The notes: a model not told the origin generated them from the letters alone. Counted from the stretch's first letter, positions 48,517-60,609 are shown. The stretch: 64,000 nt of DNA from Thysanoteuthis rhombus (GCA_963457665.1 OY735207.1:32497078-32561077); one strand, 5' to 3'. Translations and numbers: made by a program.

Positions 48517-48839
48517 AAACAAATAAATGAAAAAATAAATAAGTATGTACATAAAAATAAATGAATACATATCTATCCTTCTTTAGGGTTGAGTGCTCTG
48601 TAGGGTAGGTCACTCTGTCTGCTATAAAAATGCTCTCCCAACTCTGAAATGGAGCACTCAGGTAGATGGGGAATTATGCCTTAGTAAATATATTGCTTAA
48701 TTCGGTCCAACTGACCATCCAGTTCTGCATAGGGCAGGGGTAGAGCATTCACGGTCTATACTGCTCTATTTGTTCCTCTCAACATAACTGTTATTAAGAA
48801 ATAGATATATGATCTGACATCTCAATGGTAAGAGACCAG

Positions 48840-49680
48840 AATCTAGAGGGAGCATTTATTTTCAATTTTAGGATCACAAAAAAGTGGTATTTTTTTTCTC
48901 CTATTTAGGAGTCTAAATCAAGGGGCATTATTTTTAAACTTTTAGGGGTTGAAATCAAGGGGCATTTCATTTTTTTTTTAATTCCTAACTTTCAAGGGTT
49001 AAAATCCAAGGGATTTTTGTTTTTCACTTTTAGTGCTGAAAAGATTTTTTTTCGTTTACATGAGTCAAAATGGAGAGGAAGATACTTTTGCAATATCAGG
49101 GGACAAAATCAGAGGAGGAAATATCATTTTTCACTTGAAGCTGTCAAAATAGTAGGGGAAATTTTCAATTCTAAGGGTCAAAATCTAGAAATATCTCTTT
49201 CTTTTTTTCAGGATCAAAATCAAAGATGGAGAATTTTTTTCTTTTTTTTATGGACCAAAACTATAGGGAACATTCATTTTCACTTCAGGTGTCGAAATTG
49301 AAGGAACTATTTTTCCATTTTTCAGGGGCAAAATCAAGAAGGAAAGATTTTTTTTATCAATTATAGGGATCAAAATTGAGGAGTAATTTTTTTCCCCTCA
49401 ATTTTATAGCTCAACAGCAAAGGGAAATTTTCTTTCAATTTTATGTGTGTAAATACAAGTGAGAATTAGTTTTCACTTTTAGGGGTCAAAATCGAGGGAA
49501 AGTTTTAATTTTTAGAGGTCAAAATCAATAAGAAATCTTTTCTTCAATTATTTCAGGAATCATTTTGGAGAGGTGGGGGACTTTATTTTTCACTTTTAGG
49601 TATCAACATTGAAGTGTGAACTTTCTGTTTTAATGGTCAAAAACCAAGGGGAAAACTTTTTCCCTCCTCATGATTAACCC
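48840..49680. repeat. Purine/pyrimidine-biased minisatellite B
   Basis: About 18-20 diverged units of roughly 40-45 nt, each with 'ggggtcaaaatc', a purine run (aagggga) and a T-rich part ending 'ttcactttta'. Unit spacing varies, so frames are not kept. It shares its core with the array at 42245-42720. Confidence 0.85.
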
Positions 49681-50689
49681 CATCTTTTGGAGATTACCCC
49701 CCCCCCAGCCCCTTTTTTTTTACAGTTAGCTTTATTAGCCTCCACCTTTTTTGACATTACTCTCTTTCTGTCAAGATTACACCTACATTTTTAACATCAG
49801 CCTCCTCTTTTTTTTCACATTACCCTCTTATTGGAGATTAGCCCTACAACCTTTGTTTAATTTTAGCTCCCCTTTAATACATTGCCTTCCCCTCCCTAAT
49901 ATCAGACAAAAATCCTTTTTCACAAATGTCAAACACTTCTCAATCAGAGGATTAGAACAACAAGATCTTTTTTAGTCTGGCACAAGGCCACTTGAGTGCA
50001 AGCTTATTGTCCATCCTGCAGCAGGGTAATCAAAGTGATGTAGTCTAACAGACTGTTGCAACTTGTTCGGATGTTCAATATGGTTGATTTTCACTTGCTG
50101 CACTACATTTGGGCCATCGTATTGTACTGAGCTAAGCTCAAAGTGTTTGAAGGGGAGGACACAATGATATATTCACTGATATATTTCATTCACATTATCT
50201 TTCGTATAGAGACACTATTGTTTTATGTCCTACAACACAGATTGTCATAGTTAGACAAACAATGCTGTCTTACAAATCTCAATTGAACAAGAAAAAACAA
50301 CACAAACACACATAAACTAATGTTGTATTTCATAGTCCCAACTACGAGGATTGGCATAAGGGGTTGGCTCAATCTATCTTCTATCAGGAGGTGAATTTGA
50401 TTAACCCTAACCCATTCAAGATAGATCTGTTAGTATAAACATTAAAAAAGATTTTTTTTTAATTTCATGTTAATCTTCTGTCCATTGGTATAGCCCAAAC
50501 TAACTTGTTTTTGGACTCCGATGATACTTTTTAGAGGGTTGGTAGATTTTTTTTATTTTTAGCAAGTATACTCCAATTACCATGTGTTGATTCTAATAAA
50601 TTTAACAATTTTGACTAATTTCCTGTAAGGCACTAACTTGACCACTAAACTGCCCCAAAAGGGAAGTAATGAAATTTTGGCAGGTATGT

Positions 50690-51490
50690 TAAAATATTGG
50701 ATCTTTTAATTTGGAGCACAAGAGAGGCTTCTGACAGACAATGGTAGAGAATTCAATAATGAAAATTTTCAGGATATTGTACGAAATTTCAATATTGTTG
50801 CAAAAATAACAGCTGCTGAAATTCAGTGGAGCAATGGTGTGAATGAACACCGTAATGGAGTGCTTGATTAAGAAAACAAGACACATGTTGTGATTTAGCA
50901 TGAGGCATAAGTATAACCCAAACTAACTTGTTTTTGGAAGATGTCCCAATCCGTTTTCCTTTTTGAATGAACTAACTGCATTACAAGGTGTTCCCAGCAG
51001 TGAATTTATGGAAAGTAACCTAAATGCTACACATGCTGCTAGAAAAGGATTTAAGTCTGAATCATCTGAGAAACTAAGCTAATTCGGCACGAATTTACAT
51101 CCATGGAGATTTAGTGTATTATGAAATAAATCATTCCGATAGATGGATGGGTCCTGCATCTGTGATAGAAGAGAAGAATAAGAAGGATAGTATCAGTGAA
51201 AAAATATCTGTGCCAGATCCAGAAATAGATATCATTATTCAACAGAAGAATGTAATTGCAGATCTACAAATGTCATTGGACCTTGATGAGGACTCAAATC
51301 CTGTTATCAAAGAAGAAAAAGGAACAAACGATAGTGTCAGCAAGAGGACATCCTCCTGCATTGAGGAACAAAGAAAATATAGTGAAGCTCCCTTAACAAC
51401 CAGAATGGTTTTAATTTTGAAAAAAAAAAAAAAAAAAAAATCAGGTGTGATCAGTGATCAATTAAAAATTGGAAAAGAGGGTGGTCAATA
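50690..51490 (+). pseudogene. Copia-like retrotransposon: integrase part (degenerate)
   Basis: Translation near 50725 gives LLTDNGREFNNENFQDIV, the core 'TDNG.EF' with a catalytic Asp, and then AAEIQWSNGVNEHRNGVL (matching 'SPWSNG..ER.N'). Near 51000 the segment ESNLNATHAARKGFKSESSE and, after a shift, HGDLVYYEINHSDRWMGPAS fit the C-terminal part of these integrases. A 125-codon frame starting at 51114 continues into an acidic linker and ends at 51491 after a poly-A-encoded Lys run. Stops and shifts make the unit inactive. Confidence 0.7.
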
Positions 51491-51589
51491 AATAATTTGC
51501 CAAGTTTTAGCTTTTTGGAGGGCTGTGATCACTAGAAAGAAAAACTATTAAATATACAACCGTGAATTCTGCTGGACACAATCTATGGG

Positions 51590-51720
51590 ACCAATATTCA
51601 TTTGTGCTGTTTTAGCCAAGCAACAAATTCTCCATGTAGTAACAGGAAGTTATTTCAAATAATATAATGCCATCATGATTATTCTATCGAATTATATATC
51701 CATTTCTCAATAAGAAACAA
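51590..51720 (+). mobile_element. SINE tail fragment
   Basis: 'ccatgtagtaacaggaagtt' and the following 'atttcaaataatata' match the 3' body of the SINE at 51790-52060. The head is missing. Confidence 0.6.
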
Positions 51721-51789
51721 AACACTAATATGGACCATGAATGAGCAAGGTGAGCTCTGGACACATGGTAGTAAGTTGGACTCTCAAGA

Positions 51790-52060
51790 TACCAGCAGGC
51801 TGTTTAGCTCAATGATATGGGTGACACTACGTTAAAGCAGCTACCAATCAGTCGCAGGTTTGATTCCTGCAGCTGCTATTTCTTTAATTGTTTATTCTAC
51901 TTACACTGTCTTGGCCAAGTGATATATTCTCCATGTAATAACAGGAGGTCATTTGAAATAGAGTTTCAAATAATATAACACATCAATAATTATTTAGTTG
52001 GTTTATATATCCGTTTCTTCTGATACAGAGATAAATACATATAAATGTCAGTACGCGTGA
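51790..52060 (+). mobile_element. tRNA-derived SINE, best preserved copy
   Basis: The A-box region GGCTGTTTAGCTCAATGATA (51800) is followed by the B box GTCGCAGGTTTGATTCCTG (about 51850). The body has 'tgtcttggccaagtgatata' and the tail 'ccatgtaataacaggaggtc'. The tRNA-like part spans about 75 nt. It lies inside the Copia-like element, so it inserted after that element. Confidence 0.8.
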
Positions 52061-52089
52061 ATAACCTAGACCCAGCAATAGTGATCAAC

Positions 52090-52640
52090 TGATCTGTTGT
52101 GGGTTGTAAGGATTAGAAAGCAAGGTTCGAGGCAAAAGGCTTCCAAGTTCCTGAGGCAGAATCAGAACATTGAAACCATGTTCCTCCAGAGTGAACACCT
52201 CCGAAGAAATGTTTACTCAGTGCCTTTGCCAGGGGTTAAGGTTCCAAAAGCAAAGATCACATGCGAACCTGAGGCCGACAGAATACAAGATGGAGAGATG
52301 TACTCGACAAATTTAGAAAATACTGGCTCTGCAACACCCACGATAGAGAAGTGCGGCGAATCCTGGGGAAGGTCTATGTGCAAAGACAGACGTTAAAAGA
52401 CTGATGTAAGCACATCCAGATATGGTAAAGCTTCATTCATATGTCATCCTGATGGTTCAAAACAGCTGCGTAGTGTCATATTGACACATGTTGATAACTT
52501 CTGCTTGGCAGGATCAGGGCTTTTCCAACAGAATAGTGCAATGGAGGTATGCTGGGCTTCATGACCCATAGATCTTAACTATGCTGGTTTTGTGGTGAAA
52601 ACTTTGAAGAAAACTGATTCAGCAATTTGGGATCCAAACT
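52090..52640 (+). pseudogene. Copia-like retrotransposon: reverse transcriptase part (degenerate)
   Basis: Conceptual translation reads ETMFLQSEHLRRNVYSVPLP (matching 'TAFLQG.L...VY...P'), CEPEADR, then after a shift SFICHPDGSKQLRSVILTHV followed by DNFCLAGS. The HVDN at about 52484-52497 stands where the RT catalytic HVDD/YVDD is expected. Order integrase-then-RT is the Ty1/Copia layout. An interior block of the RT is missing or scrambled. Confidence 0.7.
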
Positions 52641-52860
52641 AATAGCACCAAAACCCTTAGGGAAGGCATGAATTCACTTCTCTCAGCTCTATCCCATCAA
52701 TAGATATTGTGACAAAATGATGATCGATGGAAAAGTGTGGATGAACAAGAACTACGGAAAACCACTCTCCCATAACTACCTTAATTACCTAGGCAGTAGC
52801 AGCAAAAGCTGTTACACCCCATGTCAACCTTGATGGGTCTGATCAATCATATGTTAACTT
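52620..52860 (+). repeat. Dispersed SINE-like repeat
   Basis: Same block order as 28945-29165: 'agggaaggcatgaattca', 'cccatcaatagata', 'acaaaatgatgat', 'aaaccactctcccataacta', 'cagtagcagcaaaa', 'gtcaaccttgatgg'. Confidence 0.7.
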
Positions 52861-53107
52861 GAAATACAACTGAATAATCAACTCCCTTCCTGATACAATC
52901 TGGAACATTTTCAGGCTAAATTTAGCCCTTTCAGTCAAGATGGTTTTAAACAAACAAGCATGTGATGATTTGCACTTGGGCTGTTGTTACTAATTGTAAC
53001 TCTGACTCAACAGGTTTTCCTTGTTAAAGCAAACATTCCTCAAAACCAGACTGTGGCTATTCTTTTATTCTACTTAAAATTTCCCAAATCTTTCAAAAAG
53101 ATTCTAA

Positions 53108-53129
53108 CCCCCCCCCCACACACACACAC
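53108..53129. repeat. Poly-C/(CA)n tract
   Basis: A run of C residues passing into CA repeats. Confidence 0.9.
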
Positions 53130-53299
53130 TGGCATCTCAAACAAGCACTTCCCTGACATGATGGATTGTGTTTATTCATCTCATCTCTATGGCAACAAAA
53201 TTCTGGTGTTGATGAGTACATCCAGTGTCAAGACTGCTATCAAATATAGATTTTTTTTTTTTTTCAAAATGCTAAATCTTTTTAAATGACCACACTACT

Positions 53300-53770
53300 G
53301 AACGTAATAACCCTATTACCTCAGTAACATTTACATTGAAGTCTAGATTTGGCTTGAGGCAACTTTTCACTTTTCCCAAAGAAATTTCAGACAGTGAATG
53401 AGATCAAGGAGAACATAAGAAGTCAGCTGATGGTAATCCTAAAAATTACTTTTTGGACCATTTTGAAAAAATTCAAAAGGGATGATTTGATACATGTACC
53501 AAGTAACAAGGAGTGTATTTTGAAGGGCACTAAGGGGTCATTGCCCTAGGTTGGCAATTCTTTTTAGTTAATATTAAATGATTGGATACTTTCTGGACAG
53601 ACTTCATACATTATACATATGATAAACCTATTCTATCAGTAATGCTCATATTAATTCCTGATTACTGATAATGCCATTCATCATGATTTTCAATGCATTT
53701 CTTTAGTAAAATCATTAACATTGCATTTAAATCATATACACAACAGCCCTATTCAGTTAGTGACATTTGC
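53300..53770 (+). repeat. Dispersed repeat ('gccctattc..cagtaaca' family)
   Basis: Three diverged units with 'aaccctattacctcagtaac', 'cctattctatcagtaatgct', 'acagccctattcagttagtg'. Same family as 1049-1103 and 12410-12680. Confidence 0.65.
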
Positions 53771-54432
53771 CTTACTGACAATCCCATTTATTTTTTGACC
53801 AGTGACAATCCAATTTTTCAGATTTTTGAAGTAGAACACATAGACAAAGAGCCAAAACTTACTAAACAAAAATATTCCAGAACTTGGAGCTTAATCATCA
53901 AATTTCCCCAACCACAAGAAACGGTCCCTTAATACAGAAAATGACTAATGGTAGGTAAATTGGGTAAAATTCATTGGGCAGTAATAAGATAAGCTAAAAT
54001 TATGAAAATGTATACCAGCTTCAAGTGCAGTTAGTATACATGTACAATTCTTTCATCACTCACCCCACCGCCAGAATTTACTGCATCACTATGTAGTCAT
54101 TAGATCCTACTAATGATATTAGGGTATGTCTACCTACTTATGGGATGTAAAACACTTCCTACACTCTTCAGAAGTTAAGTTCCTCACAAGTCACCTTACA
54201 ACTCATGGATCCATTATTGATAGTATTAATATGAAAAAGTACAATGCCACAGTGAAAAAATGTAAGGCTCAAAGCCAAGAATCAATGAGCATTGTGATAT
54301 GATTGTTTTGAATATACTTGCAACAACCAGTTTCACTACTGGCATCTTTATGCAGACAATTCATTCTTTACAAGAGTATGAACATGGATTTAAATCAACA
54401 AATATCTGAGTTATTTCAAGAAAAAGGAGGTG

Positions 54433-54680
54433 CAGAGTGGTGTAACTGCTAGAGATTAGACTGATCAAATTGGTGTTTCAGCCAAGACTGCTTATGTTCA
54501 CTTTGCACTGATGCCCTTGGGAGAGGCATAAATCCACTCTCATCTTTGCTATGTGTAAATAAGTCAGTTGGAGTGCTTTAACCCTGTAAGGCAATACATC
54601 TAAAATCTACTTGCTAATAAAACAGTAGCAGAGAGGGTTTCAATCTTACGCCCAGCAAGGAGTCTTTAGAAATAAAGTGG
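54433..54680 (+). repeat. SINE-like repeat joined to RTE-leader-like sequence
   Basis: 'gtggtgtaactgctagag' and 'ttgggagaggcataaatcca' match the minus-strand copy at 30580-30795. The second half ('agagagggtttcaatcttac', 'cccagcaaggagtc') is repeated at 55470-55520. Confidence 0.6.
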
Positions 54681-55319
54681 TCGATTGAACAACCTGTGCC
54701 AAATTTGAAGACAAGTAAAAAAAAATTCCATCAACGAATGAATATGGTCAGAATAAATTCTATTCATGACATCACTGGCATTTCCACTGGAAAACATTCA
54801 AAATTAAGTCAAGAAACATCTATGTTAATGATAAACAAGTCAAAGTAAGATCCAAAAATAGCTTTTTTTTTCTTCCAAAAATAGAAATAAAAATTTTCAG
54901 AAAGGGTCTGGAGGAGTACTGATGCCAATTTTCAAGTTTGTAGACAAAACAGTATGGCCAGGACCACTGGGGGGATACACACATAAAGAAAGATAGGACC
55001 ATTTACCAGTTTTGGTAACTATGGTTTTCAATACAACTACATATTTCTGATCTAAATATTAGTTTGTGTTGTCAATTAATTTTATATCCAGTGATAAGGT
55101 GAGAGAAGAGAAATTGAGGAAGCAAGTCTTTAATCAAAAAGAATCAGAAAGGAAATATCAATTTGACTAAATTTTCAATGAATGTGAATATGATATACTG
55201 ACTCATAATGATTGTAGCAGTTGATAAATGTGGTTGGTACATTTGATAAATTTCCGGCAACTCTGCTAGAGAGTCGCTGAGGGATCAAGGATTCCATAAA
55301 GAGGTTGATAGTCTGATAA

Positions 55320-55530
55320 GTTTGGCAACCCTTTATCTATTAGAAGGCAACTTCAACAGAAAAAAACACACAGCTTAGCAGTTGCCAAAGCTGGTACTAA
55401 GCCCAGGCAAAAGAGATTTTGGCCTGGGTCTGATAAATCCACCCTATGAAAAAAAAAAAAAAAAAAAACTAGAGAGGGTCTCAATTCTATGCTCTGCAAG
55501 GAATCAACAGAAATAAACAATAGACACATT
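55320..55530 (+). repeat. RTE-leader-like repeat
   Basis: 'cagcttagcagttgccaaag', then 'ctggtactaagcccagg', matches 23535-23580 before the RTE remnant. A following 20-nt A run and 'agagagggtctcaattctat' match 54640. Confidence 0.55.
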
Positions 55531-55797
55531 TCAAGAGCAGGGAAAACTTCCAAAAATGCATGCTCATACACAGAGAAATGAACCTTGAAGACTCAGCTCC
55601 TACCACAGTTTTCTGCATATTATGATTCCATTGCAAGTGGAAAGTCTGTGGGAGGTACAACTCTTGAACATACTAAAAAGAAAAAAATTTTAACTATAAC
55701 TGCTACCACCATCATAGACAGGGCCATGTTGTCCTCAAACCTAGAGGAGGTTGCTTAGAACACGAAGGTCCTCAGGTCTCACTCCAAACTGAAAAAA

Positions 55798-56016
55798 TTA
55801 GTTGCTCGAATAAAATCTAGAACAAATTTTAAGTCTCGCCCTAGAGCACACAAAACCCTTAAGCCGGCCCTGGACGCAGACTGTTTTACTGCAGCCTTCC
55901 ATTACAAAATCAATAAAAGTGCAGTTATCCCCAGTAGATTTACCTGCAACGTTATGTACCTTGCATTTAGATTTTAGATAATACATTTTGCAAGCATCTC
56001 TGTAGCAACCATCAGG
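55798..56016 (-). other. Cysteine-rich open stretch, uncertain
   Basis: Minus-strand open frame with Cys at a spacing C-x4-C-x9-C-x13-C-x9-C-x4-C in its first 47 codons (from about 56007 to 55876). The second part, from about 55870, looks like a repeat-derived G/C-rich block. There is a possible acceptor (gctacag) in front of it and no clear start or signal peptide. Not recognised; may be chance. Confidence 0.25.
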
Positions 56017-57059
56017 TTATGTCTGCCTGAGTAACCATTCAGAAGTTGGTAACATCTGTATCAAAGGAGGGGTCCATCTGTCACATGTACTTTACCTTAT
56101 TGTTGCTAATTTTTTTCTTAATGAGTACAAAATGCAATAATTGTGTAACAACTTAGTAGGGGCTCCTACCATAGTATGTTGATTAGCAATCTCTGTGGCA
56201 GACCATGAGTTGGTGTATCAAGTGGATCCTTACTGTAAATTGTTCCAATTATATTGCTGATCAAAATTATTGAAAAAATGAACAAAACTAGATAAGAAAA
56301 AAAAAATTTTTTAAATTGGGGTTTAGATTAGGAATTCTTTTAGAAAACTACCGAATATGACAGACGCCTGAAAATGGCAGGAGATGAGGAAATTAATCAA
56401 AAAGATTCATGGAATGATGACAATGTTTCATTTAAGAAATTCTGACATAGAAAAACAGAGATCATGCTGACTACTATAGTGATCAAAAGAACTAAGGTGA
56501 GGATGTTAGTATCAATATAATATGGAATAATGACAGTGTTTTATCCCAAGACTTTGGATAACACAAAGGAAAACCAGCTAAAATGTCATCAAAACAAAAA
56601 TGAAGATAATTCTCAGAATAATCAATGAAATGATGACATTTTAGACATTAAAAGTCATATCTACAGTCTTATCCTTTCATCCTATCACAGGTATACGATT
56701 TCAAAAACGAAAAATTGAAGTAAAAAAATTTCTTAAATTGTAAAAAAAAAAAAAATTTCAATTCTTTTTTTCAATTTTTTTAAAATTTTTTTTTAAAATC
56801 TTTTTTTAAATTCATTTCAGGAAAGTAACCAGAAGTAAAGTTGTGCATCTGTCTCTCAAAGACAACCGGCATTGTAGTATACAGCCAGTGACAACGTACC
56901 AGTGGACATAGCATGCTTCAGCTTAGTGATCCTAACAAGTTTCAAGTTTGATAAAGTCCAGGACTTCATTCTTAGTTTTTATGGTAGGATGCAAGTCCAC
57001 CAAAGGGATACTTTCAACCTAATTATACAGTTTAAAGTGTACTAAATTAGCTGCCGGAT

Positions 57060-57165
57060 GCACGAAGACATTGGTCCAACTGGAGAGTTTTCCAGACCAC
57101 TCATACGGGGAATCGAACCTGGGATCTATGTGTGAGGCAGATGTGCTAACCATTACACTATCCAG
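57060..57165 (-). mobile_element. tRNA-derived SINE head
   Basis: The minus strand reads GGATAGTGTAATGGTTAGCA (a near-perfect A box of the Val/Glu tRNA type), then CCCAGGTTCGATTCCCC (B box). Acceptor and T stems do not pair, so it is a SINE head or tRNA pseudogene rather than a tRNA gene. Confidence 0.65.
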
Positions 57166-58369
57166 ATGAACTAACCAAAAGTAGATCAAGATTATTTCTG
57201 ACTAAGCACAATTGTTTTTTGTGTTGGTGCATTAATTTAAAAATAGAAAACTCAAGTCTTTCATAAAATGTCTAAATTTGTGAATATGGCCTCAGAAGAG
57301 GCTGGTTGAGTCAAGAGGTTAAATTATTATCTACAGGATACATTGAAGTAAACTAATGAAAGCCATTGTATGCTCCCTGTTGTTAATGACAGAAACATCC
57401 AGATATACTGGGTAGGCTAAAAAAATTATTGTGTTTTTGTCATTAGATGGCATTTAGATTTGACCAACTTCATTCACAAAGATTACTCTGAATTGTATTG
57501 TGACAGCATGTACGTCTAAGATTGTCAAAGTTGCTGTATTTTTGTTCATCGATATGGAGCAGAATCAAACTTTTATTATATCTGTATGTGACCATTAAAC
57601 AGTCAAAACCGTGCATTGTAGCTAAAATGCACTGACTCCTAATGCTATAAATGATATTCACATGATTTACAACTTACTAATCGTGTGAATTCAGCATTCA
57701 CATTCAACTCGATAACAATGATCTGATTCATATCTATCTATTATACTAAATGTCTGATTTAGTTTATCTGTTTATGACCTCTAAGTAGTCAAAACGGTGC
57801 ATCATAGCCAAATGTTTTTAATCAAGGTACCTAAACTGAATGATGATGTGGGATCTGGTTCACAGTTATTCCCATCTATAATGACAGATTTGTCAAGAGA
57901 GTTAACTATTGAATTATAGTTATAGAGCAATCTCTATTATTCATTTATTTGCAAATATGTAAGAAATCTGGATTCATTAGGGTCACATCAGATTGTACCA
58001 ATTTTCTCTCAAAGGATGACCCAACAGGTCACAAGGTTGTCTACTCGGTTCTAACATGGTAGATAGATGAAAATAAGCAATATTTTTGATATATCATACT
58101 TTTATTTTAAGAAAGGTAAAAAGAAAACACTAACTCAAAAAGAGCATAATGAAATTCATGAAGAAAGTACAATAAATGATTGAACAATGAAAAATGGTTT
58201 GTGAAGTTTCATGCCAGGGATTTCTTCTTGAATGATGTTCCATACTTGGCTAAGAAAGCGCTAGATATAGGTATTGAATTGAGGTAAAACTAAAATGTAT
58301 AACTTAAAGAATGCAAAAAAAATCCCCAAAAAACAACTGAATCCACTTCACAAACTCCAGCTCTAGGCA

Positions 58370-58460
58370 AAATAGGACAGACGGAGTCCTTCAAACCTGT
58401 AAGGCATTTCATCTAAGGGAAGGCCATGCTGACAAAAACCTCCAGCTTAGTAGTCAGAAA
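58370..58460 (+). repeat. Dispersed repeat fragment
   Basis: 'ggagtccttcaaacctgtaa', 'aaggccatgctgacaaaaac' and 'ctccagcttagtagtcagaa' resemble the RTE-leader-like blocks near 23500. Confidence 0.5.
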
Positions 58461-58650
58461 AGGTACATACAGTTTTCATTTCACATCAGTATATCAAATA
58501 TTAGTCTTTGTATATCATATATATTATGTGTAACATATTTTTCATTATAATCACCTTCAATTGCTTTTAAATCATTGAAAAGGCATTTAATCTTTTCTTG
58601 CACTAAAGTAATGCTTATTGAAATATTGCACTGAATTTGATTATGTATCC

Positions 58651-58820
58651 AAATTATCGATAGCCTTCCCATTTCAATGATCTAACTACTGCTTAGAAAT
58701 AATAGCAGCCTTCATTAGGGAAGGGCTTTTCACATGCTGTATTATTCTCACTTTGTCCTTCAAAATAGTTCCCATTATGCAGTAGTTTCACCATTGAAAT
58801 GGGAAGGCTATTGATAATTT
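58651..58820. mobile_element. 170-bp palindromic MITE
   Basis: The left arm AAATTATCGATAGCCTTCCC (58651-58670) and the inverted right arm AAATTATCAATAGCCTTCCC (58820-58801) differ at one of 20 positions. Similarity continues inward through 'atttcaatg' to about 50 nt. No coding capacity. The exact target duplication is not clear. Confidence 0.8.
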
Positions 58821-59238
58821 AGTAACTGTAGCCTAATATTTTTCAATGATCAATGGTTTTTCACCTCATTCTGATTGCTTTATTTCAAATTTATTTTTGA
58901 AATGATCGTTTTCCTTCCCTTTGATAAATCACCAATACTTGCATTGGATTTACACTTAGGGAGTATGGTTCCAAGGATAAATAAGAAAAGCATTTAATCT
59001 ATCTAACTAAAATTTATAATGTAACAGGCTCTATGGCGGTCCATTAGTAAGTACCAGTTGTCCTATGAGATGGGAGTTCTTAACTCAGGAGGGGGTAGGT
59101 TCTTATAGTATTCTCTGAAACCTCTGCAAAAAGATGAAAGGCTTCCTCACTCCCATTGTAAGGATTCATGAAAAAAAAAAAAAATCTTGACATTTTATCA
59201 AGAGGACAAATAGCACGGGAGAGGAGAGCAAGGAGTAC

Positions 59239-59265
59239 TGTGGTGGAGGTGGTGGTGGTGGTGGG
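59239..59265. repeat. (TGG)n microsatellite
   Basis: Trinucleotide GGT/TGG run of about 27 nt. Confidence 0.9.
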
Positions 59266-60609
59266 TAATCTACAGCCGGACACCCTGAGCACCACTTGAA
59301 AGGAAGGGGAGAGATAGCTTCACTTTGCACATCCAATCAGAAATAGCTATAAAATTTCTAGATATGAAGTCAAAATGACACATCGAAAAAGATTTAAAAG
59401 GTTACACAAAGACATATGATCTCATATGAACTTAAAGAATTTACAAATTACATCATGAACAAACTTGGCACGATGTGTCCATCCCAAGACTATCTCCCCA
59501 TGCCACTCTTGAAACAAAGACCTGCTATCTCTCTAATGAGAAAATTGGCTTTAGAGCATTGATAATAGCTATCCATTGCCATATCGTCCATGAGGAAAAT
59601 GATTTCTATATCCAATATTAGGTACTTTACCATGGCTATTAGATTATAATTCAAAGAGAAACTTACAAAATTAGAGTGAATAATTATAATAATATAAAGG
59701 AAATTCAGTTACCAAATAAGTATGTACCAATAAGGCTAATTTTGATATGATGTTTTTCAATGTTTTGACTGAAATCTTGTTTAGTTTGTAAACAAAGGAC
59801 AGACAGTTTATACTGTATTAACAATTTTCTTATTTGTTTTTTTCCCTCTGGATGTTCAACAAAAACACAGTTTAAACTTTTTTTAAAACTGAAACCAGTG
59901 ACATTTGATGATTAAGTTAGCATATTTAGAGCCCAAAACTCAGCAACTTCAAATTTTTACCATTAAATTAAAAGAATGAACCCAATTCATAATTATTTCT
60001 AGTATTCATTTTTGAATGAATGTTTTTTATGAAAAGAGCATTTTGTAAGAAAAGCATGAAAATATTTCAAGTCAATCAGGCTATCTTTCAGCAGAGATAC
60101 CTATAGCATTTTAATCAGCTATTTAAACCATATTGCCAATAATTGATTCATAAAATCATACGCATAAATTTTTCTATCAAGAATCTAAAATTTCTTAAGA
60201 AAGAAACAATTTAAAGCTAATTAGAACAAAACAAAACAGAACTAATTAAAAGAATATATATGAGTTTATTATGCAAATTTTTCACTTAATCTATTTGTTT
60301 GCGCTCAAATGGGATGATTTCAATGATTGATTTACCTTTCCACTATGACGTGAATCATGTCACAGAAACCCTTAAGACTCCCTGTCTGATCATCACACAT
60401 TAAACAGCTTGAGATGAATTGAGATTTGAAAAAAGATTTGAAATTAAAGAACCAAATAAAATAGCTTTAGGTTCTTCAGTTCTGATCCATACATAAATAT
60501 CCCATCATTTCTCTATATTCTACTATGTATATAATATTTGAGCCGTTCATTTGTGCCTCTTCTCCATAAAAACTACAAGGCCTTTTAACTCAATATTCGG
60601 CATACAGAC

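Noticed and set aside
51114-51491. 125-codon frame as a host gene
   Set aside because: Its start matches the C-terminal part of the Copia-like integrase and it ends in a run of Lys from a poly-A tract, so it is an element remnant.
57085-57160. tRNA-Val-like gene on the minus strand
   Set aside because: A and B boxes are good, but acceptor and T-arm stems do not pair. It is best explained as a SINE head.
59080-59295. Minus-strand frame with TTVLLALLSRA as a possible signal peptide
   Set aside because: The Thr run comes from the GGT microsatellite, a poly-T tract follows, and no phase-1 donor is near.
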